A stretch of 64,000 nucleotides of DNA from the NCBI RefSeq assembly GCF_013409365.1, contig NZ_JACCBA010000001.1:6262001-6326000 (forward strand), in the 5' to 3' direction. Positions 43,000-52,257 of the stretch are shown here, piece after piece. The notes under the pieces were generated by a model, which made no database searches, was not told the DNA's origin, and worked only from the letters and a program-made list of their open reading frames with translations. The first letter of the stretch is position 1. Each line of letters starts with the position of its first letter. The translations under genes and the position numbers were made by a program. The DNA is from Actinomadura luteofluorescens (lineage in GTDB: Bacteria; Actinomycetota; Actinomycetes; Streptosporangiales; Streptosporangiaceae).

Positions 43000-43636
43000 G
43001 AACGCCGGTACGGCCACCGGAGGGAGCGCGGGGCCGTCACCCCGGGAGGGGGTCGGCCCGGCCACTCCGGTCGCTGTGAAGATCCTCGTCGCCGGGGGCT
43101 TCGGCGTCGGCAAGACCACGCTCGTCGGCTCCGTCAGCGAGATCCGCCCGCTGCAGACCGAGGAACTGCTCACCGACCGGGGCGTCGGCGTCGACGACAC
43201 CGAGGGCGTCGAGCAGAAGACCACCACCACGGTCGCGATGGACTTCGGCCGCATCACGATCCGCGACGGCCTCGTGCTCTACCTGTTCGGCACGCCCGGC
43301 CAGGACCGGTTCTGGTTCATGTGGGACGAGCTGTCCTACGGGGCGCTCGGCGCCGTCGTGCTCTCCGACACCCGCCGCCTCTCGGACTGCTTCCCCGCCG
43401 TCGACTACTTCGAGAACCGGGGCCTGCCGTTCGTCATCGCCGTGAACCGCTTCGACGACGGCTACGACTACACGCCCGACGAGATCCGGGAGGCGCTCGA
43501 CCTCAGCGACGGGACTCCGGTCGTGATGTGCGACGTCCGGGAGCGCACCTCCGGCAAGGAGGTGCTGACGACGCTGGTCAGGTACCTGCTGGCGGTGCAC
43601 GAGGAGACCGCGCGGGCGGACGCTCCGGCGCTGTAG
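42980..43636 (+). CDS. Small GTPase, conservon CvnD
   Basis: This is a 218-residue Ras-like ATP/GTP-binding protein of the conservon type. The P loop is GGFGVGKTT, followed by switch regions with TTTTVAMDFG and FGTPGQDRF (G3, DxxG-like) and NRFDDG (the G4 position, N-K-x-D replaced by N-R-x-D). An N-terminal disordered extension of about 30 residues precedes the domain. It is the last gene of the conservon; the start overlaps cvnC by 20 bp. A galT gene follows 13 bp later, so it may be on the same transcript. Confidence 0.9.
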   Translation: MVSKPSENAGTATGGSAGPSPREGVGPATPVAVKILVAGGFGVGKTTLVGSVSEIRPLQTEELLTDRGVGVDDTEGVEQKTTTTVAMDFGRITIRDGLVLYLFGTPGQDRFWFMWDELSYGALGAVVLSDTRRLSDCFPAVDYFENRGLPFVIAVNRFDDGYDYTPDEIREALDLSDGTPVVMCDVRERTSGKEVLTTLVRYLLAVHEETARADAPAL

Positions 43637-43649
43637 GCTGCCGGTCGAG

Positions 43650-44699
<1,050 letters not shown>

Positions 44700-44769
44700 C
44701 CCGCGCCTGACCCGACCGATTTCGCGAGTGTCCGGAACGATCTGCGCCGCGTGGCCTACGCTCCGACGC

Positions 44770-45678
44770 ATGCCGGAAAGCGTGCTGGCGGACCCGTTGG
44801 CGCGAGGGTCCTTCGACGGCGTCACCGCCACCGCCGAGCGCCCGTCGCTGGCCTTCACCTCCCGGATCGGGCAGGGCGTGAACACCGGCCAGGCGTGGGA
44901 CCTGGCGGCCGGCGCGCCGCTCGGCCCGCCGATCCCCGACTTCCCGGCCGACCGGGCCGAGTGGGCGTTCGGCCTCCCCGCCGGGTCGCCGACCGTCGCC
45001 TGGACGCACCGCGACCGCCTCCACGTCCACGACCTCTGCACGGGCCGCGAACTCACCCTGGACGCCCACCCCGACCTGCTCGGCCTCACCGTCCACCACG
45101 GCCGCGGCGCGGTCGTCGCCGTCTTCGGCCCCGCGAACGACGCCGAGGTCGCCGTGTGGGACGCGGGCACCGGCGAGCGCCTCCGCGACTTCCGTCTCTG
45201 GCTCGGCCACCACACCGCCGTCGGCCGCGGGCTCCTGCACGCGACGCCCGCGACGGGCGCCCTCGCCGGGCTGGCCGGCGACGCCGCGGTCACGCTGCTA
45301 GACCTCGAACGCGGCGAGGAGATCTCCGCCGTCCCGCCCGGCTGCGCGACCCTCACCCCGTCCCCGGACGGCCTCGTCCTGCTCTGCCCGTCCCCGGAGG
45401 GCCTGGGCGTGCACGGCCTGGACGGCGACCGCCTCGCGACCCTGTCCGTCCCGGCCCCCTGCGGCCACGTGGCCGCGGCCCTGGTCGGCGGTCACCTCCT
45501 GGTGGCCGCCGCCCTCCAGGACGCCCCCGGCACCGTCTTCGCCTGGAACGCCGCCGCCCCTGAGCCGTCCCACCGCATCGATCTCCCGGCCCCGGCCAAC
45601 GACCTGGCCCTGGCCCCCGACGGCACCCTCCTGGCCGCCACAGACACCGCCCTCTACGCCGCCCGCCTGGGCACGTGA
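44770..45678 (+). CDS. Beta-propeller-like (WD40/quinoprotein) protein
   Basis: This is a 302-residue protein made of repeated four-strand blades: repeats such as AWDLAAGAPLGPP, VWDAGTGERLRD, LLDLERGEEISAVPPG, and FAWNAAAPEPSHRIDLPAPANDLALAPDGTLLAATDTALY. Spacing of the tryptophan/aspartate motifs is about 40 residues, as in WD40 or PQQ-like propellers. No signal peptide is seen, so it is cytosolic. Function unknown; propellers are protein-interaction platforms. It is followed by a terminator. Confidence 0.68.
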   Translation: MPESVLADPLARGSFDGVTATAERPSLAFTSRIGQGVNTGQAWDLAAGAPLGPPIPDFPADRAEWAFGLPAGSPTVAWTHRDRLHVHDLCTGRELTLDAHPDLLGLTVHHGRGAVVAVFGPANDAEVAVWDAGTGERLRDFRLWLGHHTAVGRGLLHATPATGALAGLAGDAAVTLLDLERGEEISAVPPGCATLTPSPDGLVLLCPSPEGLGVHGLDGDRLATLSVPAPCGHVAAALVGGHLLVAAALQDAPGTVFAWNAAAPEPSHRIDLPAPANDLALAPDGTLLAATDTALYAARLGT

Positions 45679-45684
45679 AAAGGG

Positions 45685-45714
45685 CACCGCCGGCGCCCGA
45701 GGGCGCCGGCGGTG
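45685..45714. terminator. Terminator between converging genes
   Basis: A perfect 13-bp stem (45685-45697 with 45702-45714) with a CGAG loop begins 7 bp after the propeller gene and ends 12 bp before the end of the converging LamG gene. It probably serves both. Confidence 0.85.
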
Positions 45715-45725
45715 GGGGTGGGAGG

Positions 45726-46658
45726 TCAGCGGTTGGCGAACTTGTACTGGATGCCCGCTTCCTTCGGGGTGAGGGGGCGGTCGAGGAACATCAGGCCGTC
45801 CATGCGGCAGTTGCAGGGGTTCTTCTCCGCGGTGTTCTGCGGGTAGCTGCCGCCGATCTTGATGCCGCGGGGGTCCGTGGCGGACGTGACGTCGGGCTCG
45901 GGGGCGCCTTCGAGGCCCCACGGGTCCCCGGCCGTGGTGTAGAAGCCCTCCAGTGGCTTTCCGTCCTTGTAGAGCGCCATCTCGCCGGTGTCGTAGTCGA
46001 ACGTCGCGGCGAGGTGCACCCAGGTGTTCTGGGGGAGGATGCTCTGCCAGTCCTGGCTCGCCGCGAACGTCTGTGACTTCGAGCCGTCCACGCGGCGGCC
46101 CAGCGCGACGACGTGCAGGGTGCCGGAGACCTCGATGATCTCCAGCAGGGCCCGCACGGCGTGCCCGTCGGAGTCGCCGGTGAGCAGGCCGGACAGGCCG
46201 ATCGCGTTGTAGACGTCGGTCGGGTTGGACGTCTCGGTGTTGGGGCTCGGGTTCGTCCCCGTCATCTTGAACCAGCCCGCCAGCGTCGCGCCCTTGGCGG
46301 AGCTGAACGCGCGCAGGGACGGGACGCCGGACGCGGAGAAGACCCCCGCCTTCCAGTCGTCGTTGCCCTTCGCGGCCGGGTTCACCTGCCCGAGCTGGAT
46401 GGCGTGCCGCCGCGCGCCGTCCCGCACGCGCATCGCCCCGCCGCCGTTGATGAGGTTGATCGTGGTTCCGGAGCTTCCGCGGTCGGCCTCGCGGGACGGG
46501 TCGCCCTGGACGGGGTGCTCGAAGTCGTAGTAGGAGATCAGGTTCTTCTTCAGGGGCGGGAAGACGCCGCCGGTCGAGGCGTGGGCCGGGGCGGCGACGC
46601 AGAGGGAGGCGCCCAGCAGCGCGGTGGTGAGTGCGGCGGTGCCGCGGCGAATCATCAT
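45726..46658 (-). CDS. Secreted LamG/concanavalin-type protein
   Basis: This is a 310-residue exported protein with a Sec signal peptide (about residues 1-28, ending AAPAHA). The mature part is a jelly-roll LamG-like domain with YYDFEHPVQGDPS, LAGWFKMTGT, WVHLAATFDYDTGEMALYKDGKPL and the closing MDGLMFLDRPLTPKEA. Such domains bind polysaccharides or glycan ends. A conserved CNCR motif is near the C-terminus. ATG 46658 has AAGGAG 5 bases upstream. It follows the PQQ-type dehydrogenase gene, so both probably act outside the cell on the same substrate. Confidence 0.85.
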   Translation of the reverse strand: MMIRRGTAALTTALLGASLCVAAPAHASTGGVFPPLKKNLISYYDFEHPVQGDPSREADRGSSGTTINLINGGGAMRVRDGARRHAIQLGQVNPAAKGNDDWKAGVFSASGVPSLRAFSSAKGATLAGWFKMTGTNPSPNTETSNPTDVYNAIGLSGLLTGDSDGHAVRALLEIIEVSGTLHVVALGRRVDGSKSQTFAASQDWQSILPQNTWVHLAATFDYDTGEMALYKDGKPLEGFYTTAGDPWGLEGAPEPDVTSATDPRGIKIGGSYPQNTAEKNPCNCRMDGLMFLDRPLTPKEAGIQYKFANR

Positions 46659-46674
46659 GTCGACTCCTTGGAGC

Positions 46675-46713
46675 CCTCCGGCCGGGCGCCGGCTCGCGGC
46701 GCCCGGCCGGAGG
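46675..46713 (-). terminator. 17-bp hairpin between the secreted dehydrogenase and LamG genes
   Basis: A perfect 17-bp stem (46675-46691 with 46697-46713) with loop GCTCG lies just after the stop of the dehydrogenase gene and 16 bp before the LamG start. It may terminate transcription partly, or stabilise the upstream mRNA and so set the ratio of the two products. Confidence 0.7.
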
Positions 46714-46719
46714 AGGCCG

Positions 46720-48813
46720 TTACTTCGCCGGGGTTCCGCGGACCGTCAGGTCGCGGAGCCGGCCGATGTTGTCGAACGAGCCGAAGCCCACCCGGCCGGA
46801 GCCGAGGGTCGTGTCGCGGGCCGTGAAGACCGGCTTGGACGAGCCGTCCACGTACACGGCGATCTCGCCGGTGTCCGCGCGACGGTCCACCCGGACGCCG
46901 TGCCACGCCTCGTCGGTGATGGCCGGCGGGGCGCCGTGCGACCGGTTGGCGTTCCACTGCTGGTCGATGCGCAGCCGGTCGGCGCCGTTCACCAGGAAGA
47001 TCCCGTTGTGGGGGTAGATGGTGTTGTCGCTGGACAGGTGGGTGTAGTAGTAGTGCGTGTCGTCCTGGTAGCCGAAGATGACGATCACGTCCCGGTTGCT
47101 GACCGACACCGGCGTGTCGAGCCGCACCTTCGCGTCGATCCGCGTCGAGGTGAGCGCGGGGCCCTTGTTCAGCACCGCGTACTCGAACGGGCGGCGCGGT
47201 CCGGGCCGCTGCTCGCCGGCCTCGGCCAGGATCACCTGGTCGCCGGGGAACTGCCACTTGGACGGCGTGACGGGCGTCCAGTTCTTGGCGTCCATCGCGT
47301 TCGCGACGCGGACCGGTCCCGCCGCGCCGGACGCGACCCGCTTCGTCCCGACGACCTTCCAGATCTTGCCGTTGGCCTTGGCGAGCAGGTACGGCTCGCC
47401 CTTGCCGTCCGACCCGTACCGCAGGTCGACGCGCTGGTCACCGGCCAGCTCCCGCATCGTGACGGGGTTCCCGGAGGTGTCGTAGGCCGCCAGATCGTAG
47501 ATCTGGGCGCGGTTCGTGCCCGTCGCGTCGTGCTTCATCTCCGACTCTTCGGTGTACATGAGCCGGCCGCTGACGATGTCGGTGAACAGGTACTTGCCGC
47601 GCAGAGCGGGCAGCCTCGCGCCCCGGTAGACGTAGCCGCCGGAGATGGCGCGGCCGACGTCGCTGGAGCAGTTCCAGTCGGCGGGCGGGTCGTGGTCGTA
47701 GGCCGCGAGCGGGTACTCGTAGTCGTACTTCGCGTCGTCGGCCGGCAGCGGGTAAAGGTGGCAGCGGTCGTCCTTGCGGAACGTGAACGCCCCCTCCCGC
47801 TCGCTCCACCCGATGTTCGCGCCCGGGTAGAGCTCGTGGATCGACTCGATCTCGTGCTCGCCGATGTGCGCGAGGAACAGGCGGTGGGTGCCGCCGGTGT
47901 CCCAGCTGAACCGGTGCGGGTCGCGCATGCCGTAGGCGTAGATCTCGCCTAGCTTGCCGGCCTGCCCGGCGAACGGGTTGTCGGCCGGGACGCCGTACTT
48001 GCCGTTGGCGCTGTCCTTGCCGGCCGGGTCGATCCGCAGGATCTTGCCCTGCGGGACGCCGAGGTTCTGCGGGTCGCCGCCGTTGTCGCCGACGTTGCCG
48101 TTGCCGCCGTCGCCGACCGACAGGTAGAGCTTGCCGTAGTCGGCGTCGCCGGGACGGGCGTTCGGGTTGAAGTCGATCTGCTGGAGGTTGTGGATGCGCC
48201 CGGCGAACCCGATGCGCAGGATCTCGCGGTGCGTCCCGGAGAAGGTGTCGGCCTTCGGGTCCGTGGCCGTCCACTCGTCGACGACGCCGTGGTATCCGGT
48301 CTTCGGCTGCGGGGTCAGGTCGGGCGTCTTGGTCTTCAGCGCCTCGCCCGCCTCGACGTGCGTGGTGTAGAACTTCCCGTTCTTTCGGAAGTCGGGGTGG
48401 AACGTGACGAATCCGAAGCCCTGTCCGAGTCCCGCCTGGGAGAAGAAGTCGGGCGCGAACGTGGCGGCGACGTCCAGGTAGACGTGCGGGGTGCGGGTCT
48501 TCTTGTCGAGCAGGTACAGGTTGCCGTTCAGGTCGGGCACGTACAGGCGCCCCGAGTGGTCGGGGACCTCACCGACGTGGTTGATGCGGTTCCACCGCAG
48601 CAGCCGCGGGTCGGTGGGGGTGCCCGTCGGCGTCGACTTCGGCAGTTGCGCGACCTCCTGGAGGACGAGGCCGAGGCCGGACGGGGCGGGGTCGTCGGGG
48701 ATCGGGTCGAGGATCGGGGCGTCGTCCCGGGCCTGCGCCGCAGGCGGGACGCTGAGCAGCGGAAGCAGCAGCGCCGCGATCGTCAGGAGACACCAGCTGA
48801 GCCTTCTTCGCAT
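46720..48813 (-). CDS. Secreted glucose/sorbosone dehydrogenase with C-terminal DUF1080-like domain
   Basis: This is a 697-residue exported protein. A signal peptide (about 1-29, ending PAAQA) is followed by a beta-propeller of the glucose/sorbosone dehydrogenase type (about 45-500), with NLYLLDKKTRTPHVYLD, GFVTFHPDF, RIHNLQQIDFNPNARPGD and GGNGNVGDNGGDPQN, then GEIYAYGMRDPHRFSWD. The last 190 residues form a jelly roll like DUF1080 (3-keto-disaccharide hydrolase/LamG-like), with WHGVRVDRRADTGEIAVYVDGSSKP and VGFGSFDNIGRLRDLTVRG. It should oxidise a sugar outside the cell. ATG 48813 has AGGA 8 bases upstream. Two LacI-type operators lie upstream of the start. Confidence 0.85.
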   Translation of the reverse strand: MRRRLSWCLLTIAALLLPLLSVPPAAQARDDAPILDPIPDDPAPSGLGLVLQEVAQLPKSTPTGTPTDPRLLRWNRINHVGEVPDHSGRLYVPDLNGNLYLLDKKTRTPHVYLDVAATFAPDFFSQAGLGQGFGFVTFHPDFRKNGKFYTTHVEAGEALKTKTPDLTPQPKTGYHGVVDEWTATDPKADTFSGTHREILRIGFAGRIHNLQQIDFNPNARPGDADYGKLYLSVGDGGNGNVGDNGGDPQNLGVPQGKILRIDPAGKDSANGKYGVPADNPFAGQAGKLGEIYAYGMRDPHRFSWDTGGTHRLFLAHIGEHEIESIHELYPGANIGWSEREGAFTFRKDDRCHLYPLPADDAKYDYEYPLAAYDHDPPADWNCSSDVGRAISGGYVYRGARLPALRGKYLFTDIVSGRLMYTEESEMKHDATGTNRAQIYDLAAYDTSGNPVTMRELAGDQRVDLRYGSDGKGEPYLLAKANGKIWKVVGTKRVASGAAGPVRVANAMDAKNWTPVTPSKWQFPGDQVILAEAGEQRPGPRRPFEYAVLNKGPALTSTRIDAKVRLDTPVSVSNRDVIVIFGYQDDTHYYYTHLSSDNTIYPHNGIFLVNGADRLRIDQQWNANRSHGAPPAITDEAWHGVRVDRRADTGEIAVYVDGSSKPVFTARDTTLGSGRVGFGSFDNIGRLRDLTVRGTPAK

Positions 48814-48845
48814 TCCAGCCGTCCTAGGGTGGGGATCGGTGGCAG

Positions 48846-48873
48846 GAAAGCGCTTTCTGGAAGCGCTTTCCAG
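48846..48873. promoter_or_regulatory. Tandem LacI-type operators
   Basis: GAAAGCGCTTTC (48846-48857), a perfect 12-bp palindrome, is followed by a 17-bp near-palindrome (48857-48873) with core AAGCGCTT and arms CTGGAA/TTCCAG. Their centres are 13 bp apart. They lie 33-60 bp upstream of the secreted dehydrogenase start, in a position to block its promoter. The same layout recurs at 56346-56370. Confidence 0.8.
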
Positions 48874-48938
48874 AACGTACGACCGGCGTCGCCCGACGTC
48901 AAGGATCAATTTCGGGCCAGCCGGATGTGGACATCTCG

Positions 48939-50315
48939 TCACGACCGTTCGCGGCGGAACCACGCGTGGACCAGCGTCGCGACCGCGGAGACGACGAGCC
49001 CGGCGGGTGCGGCGGCCGCATGCCCGGCCAGGGTCAGCGCCACGGCCACGGCCGCGCCGGGCGCCCAGATCCACGTCGCCACGGGCCGTCCCGCGCGCCC
49101 GCGCCGCCTCCGCCCGAACTCCGCCGCCATCGGCGGGACGAGCGCCGGCAGCGCCGCCGCCAGCACCGTCAGCCATTCGAGCAGCATCCGGTCGACCCGC
49201 AGCACCGCCAGCACCGCCCCGGGCAGAGCGATCGCCAACACCGCCACAACCCGCCGCCCCTCCACCCGCACCCCCCACCGCAGGCCCGAACCGCCGCCCC
49301 CGCCCACGGACCGCCCACCCGCCGCACCAACGGCGTCACCTGCGGGGATAGCACCCCGTGCGGGCGTGGTGTCCCGTGCGGGAGCGGCGTCCCGTGCCGG
49401 TGTGGCGTCACCTGCGGGGGTTGGTGGGCGGGGGAGGAAGCGGTCTATGGCGAGGGCGCCGGAGTGGACGGCGGCCAGGGTCGGGGCTATGACCGAGGCG
49501 GCGACGAACAGGTTCGCGGCGTGAAGGCCGTCCGGACCGGCGAGGACGGCGACCACGTCGGTGGAGCCGCTGGCCGCCGCGACCCCGGCGCCGACGACGG
49601 AGGCGGCCAGGGCCGGGACGACGAGCAGGGCGACGCACGCCGCGAGGTCGCGGCGGCCGCGCAGGCCGACGGTGAAGTCGGGGGCCCGCACGGCGAACAC
49701 CGACACGTACCCGATGTAGCCGGCGAGATCCGCGGCGAGGACGCCGGGCGGCCCGTCCCGCGCGAACGAGACCGGTGAGGCGGGCGGCGCCAGCTTCACC
49801 GCGACGATGCCGATCAGCGCGACCGCGGTGAGGGTGGTGGCGACCGCGACCGCGTTCCACCGCCCGCCGCCCGCGACCAGCACCGCGGCCGTGGGGACGG
49901 TCAGCGCCGCGACCCCGACCGCGTCCGGGACGCCGCCGAGCGCCGCGGCGGCCGCCCCGCCGAGGCCGACGTTGAACCCGAACCAGCCGGCCATCGCGAC
50001 CGCGAGCAGCGCGGTGAAGGCCCGCTCGGCGACCGGGGCCAGGTAGCGGGGCGCGAGCTCGGCCATGCCGGCGTTCTCCCCGGCGGGCTCCCGCAGGCCG
50101 AGACGCCCCTGCGCGGCGAGCAGCGCGGCCATGACGGCCCCGCCGACGACCAGGACCGGGACGGGCAGCGCGCCGCCGTGCCGCCCGCCGACCTGCGCCC
50201 CGAGGACGAGCGCGCCCGGCGCCGTCCCGATCCCGAGCCACGCCCCGGACGCCGCCCGCCACGTCCGGCCGCCGCCGGACCCGGACGTGCGCGGGCGCGC
50301 CGGAGCGGACGTCAC
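48939..50315 (-). CDS. NCS1/cytosine-permease-like membrane protein
   Basis: This is a 458-residue protein with about 11-12 predicted helices and the NCS1-type first segment (GAWLGIGTAPGALVLGAQVGG). The loop after helix 8 (about nt 49336-49430) carries about five imperfect copies of a 6-residue unit P-A-[RG]-D-[AT]-[TAP]. NCS1 proteins take up nucleobases, hydantoins or related small molecules. GTG 50315 overlaps the stop of the TIM-barrel gene (GTGA), so it is the last gene of the coupled run. Its presence beside an ABC importer suggests a second uptake or efflux route for the same pathway. Confidence 0.72.
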   Translation of the reverse strand: MTSAPARPRTSGSGGGRTWRAASGAWLGIGTAPGALVLGAQVGGRHGGALPVPVLVVGGAVMAALLAAQGRLGLREPAGENAGMAELAPRYLAPVAERAFTALLAVAMAGWFGFNVGLGGAAAAALGGVPDAVGVAALTVPTAAVLVAGGGRWNAVAVATTLTAVALIGIVAVKLAPPASPVSFARDGPPGVLAADLAGYIGYVSVFAVRAPDFTVGLRGRRDLAACVALLVVPALAASVVGAGVAAASGSTDVVAVLAGPDGLHAANLFVAASVIAPTLAAVHSGALAIDRFLPRPPTPAGDATPARDAAPARDTTPARGAIPAGDAVGAAGGRSVGGGGGSGLRWGVRVEGRRVVAVLAIALPGAVLAVLRVDRMLLEWLTVLAAALPALVPPMAAEFGRRRRGRAGRPVATWIWAPGAAVAVALTLAGHAAAAPAGLVVSAVATLVHAWFRRERS

Positions 50316-51145
50316 GCCCCGTGCTCCGCGGGGGCGTGCTCCTCGAGGACGTGCTCCTCGAAGCGGGCCATCGTGAGTGCGAGGGCCTCGGGGCCCGGCA
50401 TGGCCCAGAGCGCGTCGTTGAAGATCTCCACCTCGATCGGGCCGGTGTAGCCGGTGGCGTCCACGGCCTCGCGGAACCGGCGCAGCTCGACGCGCCCGTC
50501 GCCGAGCATGCCGCGTCCGGTGAGGACGCCCGCGGGCAGCGGCGTGACCCAGTCGGCGACCTGGAACAGCGAGATGCGGCCCTCGGCGCCCGCGCGGGCG
50601 ATGCCGTCCCACACGGCCGGGTCCCACCACAGGTGGTAGGTGTCGACCATGACGCCCACCTGGGCGGACGGGAACGGCGCCGCCAGGTCGAGCGCCTGCC
50701 CGAGGGTGGAGACGACGCAGCGGTCCGAGCAGAACATCGGGTGCAGCGGCTCGATCGCGAGCTGGACGCCGTGCTCGCCCGCGTAGGGCGCGAGCTCGGC
50801 CAGGACGTCGGCGACGCGCGAGCGCGCCCCGTCCAGGTCGCGGGACCCGTCCGGCAGGCCGCCGCTGACCAGGCACAGGGCGGGCGCGCCCAGCTCGGCC
50901 GCCTCCTCGACGGCGCGGCGGTTGTTCTCCAGCGCGTCCGGCTCCTGGAAGAAGCCGCCCCGGCACAGGGACGTGACCGCCAGCCCGTGGTCGCGCATGA
51001 GCTTGCCCGTGCGGGCCAGGCCGTACTCGGCGACGGGCTCCCGCCACAGCCCGACCGCCGTCACCCCGGCGGACGCGCATCCGGCGGCGAGTTCCTCCAG
51101 GGGCCAGTGCCTGGTCGTCCACTGGTTGAGGCTGAACCTCGTCAC
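50312..51145 (-). CDS. Sugar phosphate isomerase/epimerase (AP-endonuclease-2-like TIM barrel)
   Basis: This is a 277-residue TIM barrel of the xylose-isomerase-like family. The strands VTAVGLWREPV and LCLVSGGLP are followed by the metal-site residues: Glu in LAIEPLHPMF, Asp/His in VMVDTYHLWWDP, then ISLFQVADWVTP and the final Glu in GPIEVEIFND. It would isomerise or cleave a sugar-derived intermediate with a divalent metal. GTG 51145 overlaps the upstream DUF993 stop, and its own stop overlaps the next GTG. The cluster context (dehydrogenase, DUF993) suggests it acts on a keto-sugar. Confidence 0.88.
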   Translation of the reverse strand: MTRFSLNQWTTRHWPLEELAAGCASAGVTAVGLWREPVAEYGLARTGKLMRDHGLAVTSLCRGGFFQEPDALENNRRAVEEAAELGAPALCLVSGGLPDGSRDLDGARSRVADVLAELAPYAGEHGVQLAIEPLHPMFCSDRCVVSTLGQALDLAAPFPSAQVGVMVDTYHLWWDPAVWDGIARAGAEGRISLFQVADWVTPLPAGVLTGRGMLGDGRVELRRFREAVDATGYTGPIEVEIFNDALWAMPGPEALALTMARFEEHVLEEHAPAEHGA

Positions 51146-52257
51146 GCGGCCCCCTGGACGGTCAGCCAGGCGCGCATCCGGTGCGCCGCGAGGTCCGGGT
51201 CGGGGAAGAGGCCGGCGGCGTCGGCGAGCTGGAAGAGGCCGGACATGTGCGTCACGGAACGCGCGGTCTCCAGCCCGCCGACCATCCGGAAGTGCCGCTG
51301 GTGGTCCGTCAGCCAGGCCAGGAACACCACACCCGTCTTGTAGTAGTAGGTGGGGGTCTCGAAGAGGTGCCGGGCCAGCGGCACCGTCGGGCCGAAGATC
51401 TCCTCGTAGGACGCGGTGTCGCCGCCGTCCAGCGCGTGCAGGGCGGCCGCGGCGGCGGGCGCGATGGGGTCGAAGACGCCGAGCAGCGCGTCGCTGTGCC
51501 CCTCGGAGTCACCCCGGATCAGCTCCGGATAGTTGAAGTCGTCCCCGGTGTAGAGGCGGACGCCGGACGGCAGCCGGCGGCGCAGGTCGATCTCCCGCCC
51601 CGCGTCGAGCAGCGAGATCTTCACCCCGTCGATCCGGGACGCGTGCTCCTCGATCAGGGCGAGCAGGGCGCCGGACGCCACGTCCAGGTCGGACGAGCCC
51701 CAGTAGCCCTCCAGTGCCGGGTCGAACATCGGGCCCAGCCAGTGCAGCACGACCGGCCGCCTGACCTGGGCCAGCAGCCGCCCGTACACGGCGGCGTAGT
51801 CCTCCGGGCCGCTCGCCGCGGCGGCCAGGTGCCGGCTCGCCATCAGCACCGGCACCGCGCCGACGGACTCGATGACGGCGAGCTGCTCCTCGTAGGCGGC
51901 GGCGATCTCCTCCAGCGACGCGGGCCCGGCGGGCAGCTGGTCGGTGCCCGCCCCGCAGACGATGCGGCCCCCTGCTGAAAGCGCTTCCTCACCGCTCCGC
52001 ACGATGAGCTCGCGGGTCGTCGGCCAGTCCAGGCCCATGCCGCGCTGGGCGGTGTCCATCGCCTCGGCGACGCCCAGCCCGTAGGACCACAGGTGGCGGC
52101 GGAAAGCCAGCGTCGCGTCCCAGTCAAGCGAGTCCCCGCCCGCCACCACGTGCGCGGCCGCGTACGCGACGCGCGACGCGGCGGGCCCGGCGGGCGGCTT
52201 GTAGGTGCGCGGCTCGCTCATCGCGTAGCCGGGCGCCCCGGGCAGATCGATCCTCAT
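51142..52257 (-). CDS. DUF993 family protein (dihydrodipicolinate-synthase-like TIM barrel)
   Basis: This is a 371-residue protein of the DUF993 family, related to class I aldolases/DHDPS. Visible are DWDATLAFRRHLWSYGLGVAEAMDTAQRG-region pieces, GAGTDQLPAG, VLMASRHLAA, and DGVKISLLD with a candidate Schiff-base Lys. LYTGDDFNYPELIRGDSEGHSDALLG resembles the DHDPS active-site loop. It probably performs an aldol or retro-aldol step. ATG 52257 overlaps the upstream dehydrogenase stop by 4 bp. A LacI operator-like sequence (GAAAGCGCTTCC, 51977-51988) lies inside the gene and matches 11 of 12 bases. Confidence 0.82.
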   Translation of the reverse strand: MRIDLPGAPGYAMSEPRTYKPPAGPAASRVAYAAAHVVAGGDSLDWDATLAFRRHLWSYGLGVAEAMDTAQRGMGLDWPTTRELIVRSGEEALSAGGRIVCGAGTDQLPAGPASLEEIAAAYEEQLAVIESVGAVPVLMASRHLAAAASGPEDYAAVYGRLLAQVRRPVVLHWLGPMFDPALEGYWGSSDLDVASGALLALIEEHASRIDGVKISLLDAGREIDLRRRLPSGVRLYTGDDFNYPELIRGDSEGHSDALLGVFDPIAPAAAAALHALDGGDTASYEEIFGPTVPLARHLFETPTYYYKTGVVFLAWLTDHQRHFRMVGGLETARSVTHMSGLFQLADAAGLFPDPDLAAHRMRAWLTVQGAA

